13,132 nucleotides of DNA from CAYZJD01 sp964478455 (GTDB taxonomy: Bacteria > Acidobacteriota > Terriglobia > Bryobacterales > Bryobacteraceae). The position numbers and the translations under genes were made by a program. The notes beneath the pieces are model-generated. The model did not search any database. It worked only from the letters and a program-made list of their open reading frames with translations, and was not told the origin of the DNA. Position 1 is the first letter of the stretch, and each line of letters starts with the position of its first letter. Positions 1 to 6,200 of the stretch are shown one piece after another. Location: the NCBI GenBank assembly GCA_964478455.1, contig CAYZJD010000095.1:1-13132 (forward strand). The letters run 5' to 3'.

Positions 1-119
1 TGAAGAAGCTGGCCGAGACCAACGGGAACGTCACCCGCACCGCCGAGTTGTTGGGCCTCGAACGCAGCAACCTCTACCGCAAGATGAGGGCCCTCGGCAT
101 CGCGCCGAAGGAGGGGTGA
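1..119 (+). CDS. C-terminal end of a sigma-54-dependent (NtrC-family) regulator, 5' truncated by the window
   Basis: The first complete codon is at position 3, and 38 residues precede a TGA at 117-119. The visible part is a Fis-type helix-turn-helix (HTH_8): 'GNVTRTAELLG' forms the first helix and turn, and 'ERSNLYRKMRALGI' the recognition helix. This is the usual C-terminal DNA-binding end of sigma-54 enhancer-binding proteins, which are AAA+ activators of RNA polymerase-sigma54 and are often response regulators. The receiver and AAA+ domains would lie outside the window, so the signal and targets cannot be read. Almost this entire tail is duplicated twice further along (3947-4046 and 6088-6125), each time followed by the same hairpin, so this gene's 3' end is part of a repeat unit. 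The family call is secure for the HTH. That the upstream part is NtrC-like is inference from the family. Confidence 0.85.
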   Translation, partial: KKLAETNGNVTRTAELLGLERSNLYRKMRALGIAPKEG

Positions 120-121
120 TT

Positions 122-270
122 AACCGCAGAGACGCGGAGGACGCGTAGGCGGCCTTGGCCGCCACCAAGACAGGACAGAAGCGGTCGGGAAGATCGTCGC
201 GGGGGGAAGGAAGGCGGCAGACAGTAGCACGGGGATCAGAAGAGCCCCGGCGTCTTCTGTGCCTCGGCGA
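122..270 (+). repeat. Hairpin repeat copy 1, interrupted
   Basis: Three bases after the regulator stop, the left arm of the dispersed hairpin (AACCGCAGAGACGCGGAGGA...) runs at 122-145 and is identical to copy 3 over this stretch. It then breaks. The loop motif GATCAGAAGAG resumes at 234, followed by a degraded right arm (CGTCTTCTGTGCCTCGGCGA, 251-270). In copies 2 and 3 the arms are only about 10 bases apart, so copy 1 holds roughly 88 extra bases (146-233). Just after the right arm, GCCTCAACGTT (274-284) also recurs after copy 2 (4123-4133), so the homologous unit extends past the hairpin. Confidence 0.7.
146..233. other. Insertion of about 88 bp inside hairpin copy 1, containing a perfect palindrome
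   Basis: This stretch replaces two bases in the otherwise matching copy 3. Near its left end is a perfect 7-bp inverted repeat, GGCGGCC-TT-GGCCGCC (148-163). Near its right boundary CGGGG (230-234) can pair with CCCCG (245-249) around the loop ATCAGAAGAG. No coding potential was recognised. There is no T-run after either hairpin, so a classical intrinsic terminator for the upstream regulator is not supported. The rest of the gap before the receptor gene (285-334) shows nothing recognisable. Confidence 0.4.
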
Positions 271-334
271 CCCGCCTCAACGTTCCGGAACCAGCCCGGG
301 AGGGTAACTCCAGGCGGGTCAGAAACCGGGGATT

Positions 335-351
335 GCGTAGCCTGTCACTGA
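335..351 (+). repeat. 17-bp motif, copy A (exact match at 6861-6877)
   Basis: GCGTAGCCTGTCACTGA occurs here and again exactly at 6861-6877. A TAAGATA box lies downstream of both (382-388 here) and then a start codon: 77 bp to the receptor ATG here, 44 bp to the nuoM ATG for copy B. It may be an upstream promoter element or part of a dispersed repeat. The function is unknown. Confidence 0.5.
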
Positions 352-378
352 TTTTTTGTGTCGTGGAATTCCGTGTTG

Positions 379-387
379 TGCTAAGAT
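379..387 (+). promoter_or_regulatory. Candidate extended -10 promoter for the TonB receptor gene
   Basis: TGCTAAGAT at 379-387 fits an extended -10 (TGn plus TAAGAT, 4 of 6 to TATAAT). No good -35 hexamer lies at 16-18 bp; the best nearby is TTGTGT at 356-361 with a 20-bp spacer. A transcript from here would start near 394 and give a leader of about 34 nt. The ribosome-binding region GGGGGAAGG (417-425) lies just before the ATG at 428. Prediction by eye only. Confidence 0.35.
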
Positions 388-427
388 ACTAGGCGACCCG
401 AATATCTCGGATTGTAGGGGGAAGGAT

Positions 428-3400
428 ATGAGGACAGGCGTGTTGGCCGCCATATTGGCGGCTTTTGTGTTTTTGGGAAGCGCCTGGGCGCAGACGCCCA
501 TCGGCGCAATCGCGGGCGAAATCACCGATCCCACGGGTGCGGTGGTTCCTGCCGCCAAGGTGACCGTCACCGAGATCGCCACGGGCCGTTCCATCGAAGT
601 GACGACGGGGGGCGACGGGCGTTATTCCGTGCGCAACCTGCTGCCCAGTGTCTACCGGATCAAGGTGGAAGCCCAGGGATTCGCCGCGAAGATCGTGGAA
701 GACATCTCCGTTTCCAGCGGGTCCGTCGTCAACGGGAACGTCAGCCTGGAGATCGGCAAGACCGGGGAGGTGGTCTCGGTCACCGCCGAAGCCGTCATGG
801 TGGACACAGCCCGCCAGACGGTCGACACCGTGGTGACGGGAAGCGAGGTCCGGAACTTGCCGTACTTCTCGCGGAACTTCCTGGATATGGCGGGGCTCGC
901 CCCGGGGACCTGGATCCGCGACGGCGGAACGATCGATCCCACGAAGGAGTTCGCATATCGCGTCGTCGGTGTGGTCGGACGGTCCGGTACCGCCACTCGC
1001 GTTCAGGTGGATGGGATCGACGTCACGGACGAAACTGTCGGCACGACTGTGGCGAACTTCTCGCCCGAGGCGATCAACGAATTTCAGTTGACGCGGTCCT
1101 CGCTCGATCCGTCTACTTCGCTGACCTCTTCGGGCGCTATCAATATCATCGGCCGGACAGGCGGCAACGACATTCACGGCAATTGGTTCTGGGACTATTA
1201 CAACCAGGACATGGGCGCGAGGCCGCATTATTTGACCGCGCAGGACCTGGAGGAGTTCGACGGAGCCAACCCGCCGTTCAAGCGCAATCGGACCGGCGGA
1301 ACGGTGGGCGGCCCGTTCGCCAAGGACAAGCTGTTCTGGCTGGTCAACTGGGAGCGCCATTATCAGACCGAGTTAAGGACCTCGCGGGTTCCTGAGTTTC
1401 CGCAGTTGAACATCAGCCAATCGTGGCCGGCGGGGCTCCGCTTCACCGACCATCGCCTGGACTGGAACGTCTCCTCCCGGTTGCGCGTGTTCGGCAAGTT
1501 CCACCACGACTGGAACCTGGCCACCGGCGGCAGCGCGGTCTCGCCCTTCCAGACCATCAACTGGACCAACATCGCCACCTTCGGCCTCGATTACAGTACG
1601 GCGAGGATGACCCACTCCTACCGGTTCGGCTACGTGAACTTCAACAACCGGATCGAATCTCAGGAGCTGAAGTACAAGTTCTTGAGAACGCCGCAGGGCA
1701 TCCCTTACTACATGGGTGTAGGCCCGTACGGGGCAGGGCCGAACTCGCTGGCGCCGCAGGCCACATTCCAGGACAACTACCAGAACTCTTATGAAGGGAG
1801 CTGGTTCGCCGGCAAACACAGCCTGCGGTACGGCCTTGACGTCCGCCGTATCATCCTCGGCGGCTTCGCCAACTTCGCGGGCCCGCTGTCCATTTACGGA
1901 ACCTACGATGCGGCGACGATCGAGGCGCTGAAGGCGCGGGGCGCCAACCTGGAAGACCCGCTGGAGTATCCGCTGGAAAGCATGAGTACTGGCAACCAGA
2001 ACGGGTTTTTCAACCTCGCCCCGGCCCACGGCCTGCCGCACGGCGGCCATTTTGTCACCCGCACGGGCGCGTTCGTGCAGGATTCCATCAAGCTGCACCG
2101 GACGTTCACGCTGAACCTCGGCTTGCGCTGGCAGTATGACAACGGCTACTTCGCCAGCAAGGACGTGCCGCGCGATCCGGACCTGGAGCGGTGGGGCAAA
2201 GACTTTTCGACGTTCTCGGAGTTCCCCAAGGATGCCTTCTCCCCCTCCATCGGTTTCGCTTGGAACGTGAAGGGCGACAACAAGACGGTCATCCGCGGCG
2301 GTTTTTACAAGGGCTACGAGATGAACATCCTGAACAACACGATGTTCGATGAATTCTCGATGCTGCCGCCGGGGCTAGGACCCGAGTATTACGACATCAC
2401 TTACGTAGCCGGGCCTGACGGAACGCCGATCAATGTCGATGGCAATCATCCGGAGGGCAACTACGAGGACTTGATCGGAACGCCCATCAAGGACGTGGTT
2501 GGCCTGCTCGGCCAAATCCATGAAGCGCTTAACGCAGCCTACCTGGGCTACAAGTTCGATCCGAAGTCCGGCGAGTCGTTCTTCAAGGCCGCCCGCGGCC
2601 TGAGCTATGGGGGCGTGATCCCGGGCAACCAGTTCAAGATCCCGTACGCAGTGCAGTTCAACATCGGGATCCAGAGAGAGCTGGCGCCTGGCACGGTATT
2701 GTCCGCGGATTACATCGACAACCACGCCATCGGGTTGCCCAACTTCCTGGTGGACTATGAGCGGCGGCGCGATGCGGGAACGCTGAATGTCGCCGCGGCC
2801 CAGGCCAAGGTGAACAGCGTTCTCAAGGGCCTCACCGTGGACGAGTGGATCGCGGCCAATCCCACCAGGACCATCGGCGCGTTCGGCTTGATCAGTGACT
2901 CGATCTACATGGGACTCTACCCGGACTACACCCGCGCCCGCATCTTCACCGGCGGCTTCACGCGCTACCGCGGGCTTCAGGTGAGCCTGCGGGGCGCCGG
3001 CCGCTCGTTCTGGAGGCTCCGCGACGTCGGCTACAACGTGAGCTACGCGCTGTCGCGCGGCGAATCGGCGAGCGCCGTCAGCCGCGTGGAGTTCCTGGCC
3101 ACTGCCCTTGACAACAACCGCTGGAACTGGAGGGATGCTTTCGGACCGAACGACCTGGATCGCACGCACATGCTCCGGTGGGCCCTGGTGATGACCGTGC
3201 CCGGCGGGTTCCGCCTGAACTCCTTCTGGAACTTCAATACTGCGCAGGCCCAGAACCTGACGGTGCCCAACTTGGGGGGAGCGATCTCAGGCATTCAAGG
3301 CTTCTTCGGAACGGACTTCAACGGTGACGGGGGCAGAGGCACAGCCCCGACCGCCGACATTCTGCCCGGTACGAAGGCGGGGGCGTTCGGCCGGGGTGTG

Positions 3401-3853
3401 AAGGACTTCCAAGAGCTGAATCGCATCATTGAAAGCTTCAACTCGACCTATGCCGGCAAGCTGACGCTGCACGGCCAGGCGCTGGTGACGGCCGGCATCT
3501 TCACCGAAGAACAACTGAGGAAGCTCGGCGCGGTGGTCCCGACCATCCCGCTGGTTCCCGAGAACAACCCGTGGCCGTGGTACAACGAGTTCCATACTTC
3601 CGTGAGGCTGGATCGCCCGATCAAGCTCGGCCGTCTCCGTGAGGGGATGGAGATCGTCCCGTTCGCGGACTTTTACAACTTGTTCAATCACGCCCCGGCT
3701 AACGTCTACGGGGGCCTGACCGCCAGGTTCGGGGCTCTGAACTATGACTACGCGAACGCACCTGAGGGATTGAGGGAGAGCGACTTGAACTACTCGCGGG
3801 GGCGAGTGGGCCGCACCCGCCAGGTGCTATTCGGCCTGCGGTTCAACTTTTAG
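428..3853 (+). CDS. TonB-dependent outer-membrane receptor with carboxypeptidase-regulatory-like N-terminal domain (Oar-like)
   Basis: The product is 1141 residues. A signal peptide fills residues 1-21, with cleavage after AWA. A carboxypeptidase-regulatory-like beta-sandwich spans about 26-115 (GEITDPTGAVVPAAKVTVTE ... GDGRYSVRNLLPSVYRIKVE). The TonB plug spans about 125-250 (VQVDGIDVTDE, then INIIGRTGGNDIHGNWFWDY). A long beta-barrel follows, ending in ...VLFGLRFNF with the terminal Phe expected for BAM-dependent outer-membrane proteins. This architecture is greatly expanded in Acidobacteriota and resembles Myxococcus Oar. Family members import large substrates or act in adhesion, driven by TonB-ExbBD. 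The substrate cannot be read here, and no SusD-like partner is adjacent. The ATG at 428 is chosen over the in-frame ATG at 356 because it opens the signal peptide and has a purine-rich ribosome site right before it. The gene is intact. It is bracketed by two copies of the regulator-tail/hairpin repeat. Confidence 0.93.
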   Translation: MRTGVLAAILAAFVFLGSAWAQTPIGAIAGEITDPTGAVVPAAKVTVTEIATGRSIEVTTGGDGRYSVRNLLPSVYRIKVEAQGFAAKIVEDISVSSGSVVNGNVSLEIGKTGEVVSVTAEAVMVDTARQTVDTVVTGSEVRNLPYFSRNFLDMAGLAPGTWIRDGGTIDPTKEFAYRVVGVVGRSGTATRVQVDGIDVTDETVGTTVANFSPEAINEFQLTRSSLDPSTSLTSSGAINIIGRTGGNDIHGNWFWDYYNQDMGARPHYLTAQDLEEFDGANPPFKRNRTGGTVGGPFAKDKLFWLVNWERHYQTELRTSRVPEFPQLNISQSWPAGLRFTDHRLDWNVSSRLRVFGKFHHDWNLATGGSAVSPFQTINWTNIATFGLDYSTARMTHSYRFGYVNFNNRIESQELKYKFLRTPQGIPYYMGVGPYGAGPNSLAPQATFQDNYQNSYEGSWFAGKHSLRYGLDVRRIILGGFANFAGPLSIYGTYDAATIEALKARGANLEDPLEYPLESMSTGNQNGFFNLAPAHGLPHGGHFVTRTGAFVQDSIKLHRTFTLNLGLRWQYDNGYFASKDVPRDPDLERWGKDFSTFSEFPKDAFSPSIGFAWNVKGDNKTVIRGGFYKGYEMNILNNTMFDEFSMLPPGLGPEYYDITYVAGPDGTPINVDGNHPEGNYEDLIGTPIKDVVGLLGQIHEALNAAYLGYKFDPKSGESFFKAARGLSYGGVIPGNQFKIPYAVQFNIGIQRELAPGTVLSADYIDNHAIGLPNFLVDYERRRDAGTLNVAAAQAKVNSVLKGLTVDEWIAANPTRTIGAFGLISDSIYMGLYPDYTRARIFTGGFTRYRGLQVSLRGAGRSFWRLRDVGYNVSYALSRGESASAVSRVEFLATALDNNRWNWRDAFGPNDLDRTHMLRWALVMTVPGGFRLNSFWNFNTAQAQNLTVPNLGGAISGIQGFFGTDFNGDGGRGTAPTADILPGTKAGAFGRGVKDFQELNRIIESFNSTYAGKLTLHGQALVTAGIFTEEQLRKLGAVVPTIPLVPENNPWPWYNEFHTSVRLDRPIKLGRLREGMEIVPFADFYNLFNHAPANVYGGLTARFGALNYDYANAPEGLRESDLNYSRGRVGRTRQVLFGLRFNF

Positions 3854-3946
3854 GAGCCACAGGCGCCGACGCTGTCGGCCTCCGGGCTGAGTCCGGCTGA
3901 TGCGATGCGCGCACGAAGCCGGGCCAGCCCGGAGGCGGCAGAGTGG
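3854..3946 (+). other. Spacer after the TonB receptor with two small hairpins
   Basis: Two short stems are visible: GCCGAC-GCT-GTCGGC (3865-3879), 11 bp after the receptor stop, and CCGGGC-CA-GCCCGG (3919-3932). The first is placed like a terminator stem but has no U-tract, so termination is only a possibility. The spacer runs in frame (ATG at 3900) into the duplicated regulator tail described next. Confidence 0.35.
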
Positions 3947-4046
3947 CAACGGGAACGTCACCCGCACCGCCGAGTTGCTGGGGCTCGAACGCAGCAACCT
4001 CTACCGCAAGATGAGGGCGCTGGGCATCGCACCGAAAGAGGGGTGA
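3947..4046 (+). pseudogene. Duplicated 3' end of the sigma-54-type regulator (copy 2), with a possible 48-codon HTH micro-ORF
   Basis: These 100 bases align without a gap to 20-119 and differ at six positions, all synonymous: TTG/CTG Leu, GGC/GGG Gly, GCC/GCG Ala, CTC/CTG Leu, GCG/GCA Ala and AAG/AAA Lys. The encoded 32 residues of the Fis-type HTH are identical to the intact gene and end at the same TGA. An ATG at 3900 is in frame and would give a 48-residue protein made of 16 unrelated residues plus the complete HTH. No convincing ribosome site precedes that ATG. The simplest view is a gene fragment copied with the hairpin or created by insertion at the regulator's 3' end. The pattern of synonymous-only change shows that the template was coding. 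Confidence 0.75.
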
Positions 4047-4048
4047 TT

Positions 4049-4115
4049 AACCGCAGAGACGCGGAGGACGCGGAGACCAGAAGAGTGTTTGCGACCTCTG
4101 CGCCTCGGCGAATCA
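4049..4115 (+). repeat. Hairpin repeat copy 2
   Basis: The left arm 4049-4076 begins AACCGCAGAGACGCGGAGGA. The right arm 4088-4115 (TGTTTGCGACCTC...GGCGAAT) is its imperfect reverse complement around an 11-nt loop. It directly follows the duplicated regulator tail, with the same two-base spacing after TGA as copy 1. Similar 'CGCAGAGGCGCAGAG'-type hairpins are, from memory, common dispersed repeats in several bacterial phyla. Their translation (NRRDAEDAE...) often produces false ORFs. The sequence between this repeat and the sigma gene (4116-4172) holds GCCTCAACGTT, shared with copy 1, and a plausible ribosome site GGAAG (4159-4163). Confidence 0.8.
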
Positions 4116-4172
4116 AGATTGCCTCAACGTTTCGCCCGCCGGCGGAGTATTACATAGTGGAAGCGAAATCCG

Positions 4173-4760
4173 GTGCCGGAACTTGCGCTGACCATGGCGG
4201 CCGATCGGACGGAGACGGACGGGCAAGCGGGCGCTGATGAGAACCTCCTCCTGAAGCTGGCCAAAACCGGGGACGCGACGGCGTTTGAGGGGATACTGAT
4301 CCGTCACGAACGTCTCGTGTACCGTACCGCCTTCCGCCTCCTGGGCAGGATGGAAGACGCGCAGGACGCCGCGCAGGAGGCCTTTCTGCGGCTTCATAAG
4401 CACCTGCGGCGATTCGACGAATCTCGCGCTCTGGTCCCCTGGCTGTACCGCATCACCGTCAACGTGTGCCGTGACATCGAGGCGCGGAGGCGCCGGAACC
4501 GGACGCTGCCACTGGACGACGCGGCCGCGGAGCCTTGTCTTGGGGTCGGAATCGACGAGCGCAGAGTGCTGGAACGCGCCCTTGCCAGGTTGCCCGACAA
4601 GGAACGCGCCGCCATCGTCCTGCGCGATGTGGAAGGACTTTCGACACGCGAGGTGGCGCGGCTGCTCGGAAGCTCGGAATCGACGGTGCGCTCGCAGATC
4701 TCGTCCGCACGGCTGAAGATCCGGCAATTCGCAGGACGCCTGCTCGGGAGGAGGATATGA
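4173..4760 (+). CDS. ECF-family RNA polymerase sigma factor
   Basis: The 195-residue protein has the two-domain ECF layout. Region 2 is at about 25-110 (VYRTAFRLLGRMEDAQDAAQ followed by EAFLRLHKHL and WLYRITVNVCRD). Region 4 is at about 133-190 (ALARLPDKERAAIVLRDVEG, then a helix-turn-helix LSTREVARLLGSSESTVRSQ). It directs RNA polymerase to an alternative promoter class and is normally held inactive by a cognate anti-sigma factor, which here is the next gene, overlapping by ATGA. GTG at 4173 is chosen because GGAAG lies 9 nt upstream. An ATG seven codons later (4194) has no ribosome site and is the alternative. No self-like promoter pair could be identified with confidence. The gene follows hairpin copy 2 and is not obviously co-transcribed with the TonB receptor. 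Confidence 0.92.
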   Translation: MPELALTMAADRTETDGQAGADENLLLKLAKTGDATAFEGILIRHERLVYRTAFRLLGRMEDAQDAAQEAFLRLHKHLRRFDESRALVPWLYRITVNVCRDIEARRRRNRTLPLDDAAAEPCLGVGIDERRVLERALARLPDKERAAIVLRDVEGLSTREVARLLGSSESTVRSQISSARLKIRQFAGRLLGRRI

Positions 4761-5329
4761 GTTGCAGGCTGGAGAAGCTGATCGCACTGCATGCCGGTGG
4801 CGAACTGGGCCGGCGCGATGCGCTCCGGGCGGCGGAGCACCTGGACGGTTGCCCCGAATGCCGGTTCCTATACGCCGAGCTTGTGGCCGAGCGCGCCTCG
4901 CTCGCCCGGCTCAGCGGTGACGCCTCTGCGGCGGAACCTCTGGCGGCCGTGCGCGCGCGGGTCTTGGAACGCATCGCGGGCGGGAAACCCTCCTGGCTCT
5001 ATGCCTTCCGGTGGAAGTACGCGGCGGCCACGGGGCTCGCCGCGGTGATGCTGGCCTGGGGCCTGTTGCCTCGCCGGCCGCCGGTTGCGCCGCCTCCCCA
5101 GCCGCCTGCTCCTCAGGTTGCCACGCGGCCGCTTGCCACGCCAGCTCCCGTGCCTCCCGCGGTCGTCGCCGTTCGCCGCGCGCCAGGGGCGCCGAAGGGG
5201 GCAACGCAGGGAGCCGCGTGGCCCGTCGCGACACGAGAGCCGTCCGAGCCGCTCGTGGTCAAGCTCCTTACCGACGATCCGAATGTCATCATCATCTGGC
5301 TGATTGACCAGAAGAAGGAAGAGATATGA
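4757..5329 (+). CDS. Membrane-anchored zinc-finger anti-sigma factor
   Basis: The 190-residue protein has an N-terminal ZAS-type anti-sigma domain. The H-x3-C-x2-C signature is His28, Cys32 and Cys35 (EHLDGCPEC), with an additional His12 that could be a fourth ligand. A single membrane span covers about 88-106 (YAAATGLAAVMLAWGLLP). It is followed by a proline-rich stretch and the C-terminal segment VVKLLTDDPNVIIIWLIDQK. The N-terminal domain should bind the ECF sigma factor in the cytoplasm, while the Pro-rich tail lies in the periplasm. The start ATG overlaps the sigma stop (ATGA) and is preceded by GGGAGGAGGAT. A longer upstream reading frame merely overlaps the sigma gene. The 'TDDPNV-I-WL' tail recurs, from memory, in Acidobacteriota anti-sigma proteins; its role is unknown. 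It could be the sensor or a contact site for the third protein of the operon. Confidence 0.88.
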   Translation: MSCRLEKLIALHAGGELGRRDALRAAEHLDGCPECRFLYAELVAERASLARLSGDASAAEPLAAVRARVLERIAGGKPSWLYAFRWKYAAATGLAAVMLAWGLLPRRPPVAPPPQPPAPQVATRPLATPAPVPPAVVAVRRAPGAPKGATQGAAWPVATREPSEPLVVKLLTDDPNVIIIWLIDQKKEEI

Positions 5330-6060
5330 ACACAGCGAAGAGCTTTGGAATGTGCCTCGTCCTGGCCGCCATGCTGGCTGTCGCCCAGGAGACACGCAAG
5401 GGTGAGACGAAAGAAGCCGCGCCGGCCCCGGAGAGGGTCACGCGAATCATTCCAGTCAAGCATCAGGATCTGGACCAGCTTGAAAGGATACTTCTCCCCT
5501 TCGGCGCCATGATGGTGACGTCGCGGCAAATGCGCGTACTGACCGTCTCGGGACCACTCCACACCGTCCAGGCAGTGGAAGACGCCGTCAGACGGCTCGA
5601 CGTGCCGCCGGCCGCGCCCAAGAACATCGAGCTGACGGTCTACCTGGTTTCCGCCTCCCAACAGGCCACCCCCCAGGACAACGTCCCGAAGGAACTCGAG
5701 CCCGTCACAAAGCAGCTCAAGGCGGCGTTTTCTTACCAGGGCTTCCGCGTGTTGGACACGGTGATCCTTCGCGCCCGTGACGGCCGGTTCGCCATGGCAA
5801 CAGGCGAGGTGGCAATGCCAAGGGGCACCTACAGCGTAGAGGCGGAGTCTGTGAAGGTGACTCCCAATACAGGCGGCAACCTCATCCGCATTGACAAATT
5901 GCGTTTCCGCACGCAAGAACCACGCGAGGGGTATTGGAGCAAGGGGTTTGCGACTGACATCGACGTTCACGAGGGCCAGAAGGTCGTTGTCGGCAAAGCC
6001 AACATCGATGGCTCGAGCAACACTCTGGTCCTCATTGTTACTGCGAAGGTGGTGGAGTGA
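5326..6060 (+). CDS. Secreted secretin-N-like (NolW-fold) protein of the sigma/anti-sigma operon
   Basis: The 244-residue protein has a signal peptide (residues 1-20, cleavage after AVA). A region at about 37-97 reads like the short N1/N2-type domains of secretins: TRIIPVKHQDLDQLERILLP, then MRVLTVSG and VQAVEDAVRRLDVPP. The secretin channel domain is absent. The remainder (IELTVYLVSASQ ... GNLIRIDKLRFR ... TLVLIVTAKVVE) is probably beta-rich but not recognised. The start ATG overlaps the anti-sigma stop (ATGA) and is preceded by AAGGAAGAG, so translation is coupled. In secretins such domains mediate ring assembly and partner binding. A free-standing version tied to an anti-sigma factor suggests a periplasmic sensor or modulator, which is inference. 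The stop is followed 27 bp later by the third regulator-tail/hairpin copy. Confidence 0.72.
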   Translation: MNTAKSFGMCLVLAAMLAVAQETRKGETKEAAPAPERVTRIIPVKHQDLDQLERILLPFGAMMVTSRQMRVLTVSGPLHTVQAVEDAVRRLDVPPAAPKNIELTVYLVSASQQATPQDNVPKELEPVTKQLKAAFSYQGFRVLDTVILRARDGRFAMATGEVAMPRGTYSVEAESVKVTPNTGGNLIRIDKLRFRTQEPREGYWSKGFATDIDVHEGQKVVVGKANIDGSSNTLVLIVTAKVVE

Positions 6061-6087
6061 GCACGGCCGGGCAGGGAGGGACAGCGC

Positions 6088-6125
6088 AGATGAGGGCCCT
6101 CGGCATCGCGCCGAAGGAGGGGTAA
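6088..6125 (+). pseudogene. Third, shorter copy of the regulator 3' end
   Basis: These 38 bases match 82-119 with one change, which converts the stop TGA to TAA. They encode the last eleven residues of the regulator (MRALGIAPKEG) with an ATG at 6090. Together with the following hairpin arm, 64 bases (82-145 versus 6088-6151) carry this single difference. It shares copy 1's third-position bases rather than copy 2's, so it is closer to copy 1. It is a remnant and is too short to be a domain. Confidence 0.7.
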
Positions 6126-6127
6126 TT

Positions 6128-6192
6128 AACCGCAGAGACGCGGAGGACGCGGAGATCAGAAGAGTCTTTGCGTCCTCTGTGCCTCGGCGGTT
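6128..6192 (+). repeat. Hairpin repeat copy 3 (most complete)
   Basis: The two 28-base arms (6128-6155 and 6165-6192) are imperfect inverted repeats, about 21 of 28 positions pairing, around the 9-base loop TCAGAAGAG. The outer ends are AACCGC and GCGGTT. The start codon of the next gene (6201) lies only 8 bases beyond the right end, so the hairpin, or what it displaced, sits where that gene's promoter and leader should be. Confidence 0.82.
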
Positions 6193-6200
6193 CAAGTACA

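Noticed and set aside
356..427. Upstream start for the TonB receptor at 356
   Set aside because: The extra 24 residues precede a complete signal peptide and overlap the probable promoter; the purine-rich ribosome site is just before 428.
389..2098. Long antisense open frames opposite the TonB receptor, for example 389-1360 and 1373-2098
   Set aside because: They are low-complexity, Arg/Gly/Ala-rich shadows expected opposite GC-rich coding sequence; the receptor frame has clear domains throughout.
4043..4237. Open frame beginning GTG-ATT-AAC through hairpin copy 2, reading INRRDAEDAETRRV..., preceded by a purine-rich sequence
   Set aside because: It is the translation of the hairpin repeat itself; the same GTG is GTA in copy 3, and the frame runs into the sigma gene. 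Such repeat-derived ORFs are a familiar annotation artefact.
4535..4756. Longer N-terminus for the anti-sigma factor
   Set aside because: The extension lies wholly within the sigma gene; the ATG at 4757 has a strong ribosome site and an ATGA overlap, and the zinc-finger domain starts there.
428..6060. FecI/FecR/FecA-type cell-surface signalling between the TonB receptor and the sigma pair
   Set aside because: The anti-sigma factor is a ZAS zinc-finger type without a FecR domain, the receptor has a carboxypeptidase-like rather than a STN/secretin-type signalling domain, and a repeat separates the two units.
4049..6192. Integron-like cassette array, because genes alternate with imperfect hairpins
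   Set aside because: The outer ends (GATTAAC and GTTCAAG) do not fit the RYYYAAC/GTTRRRY core boxes of attC sites, no integron integrase is present, and the modules are larger and multi-gene.
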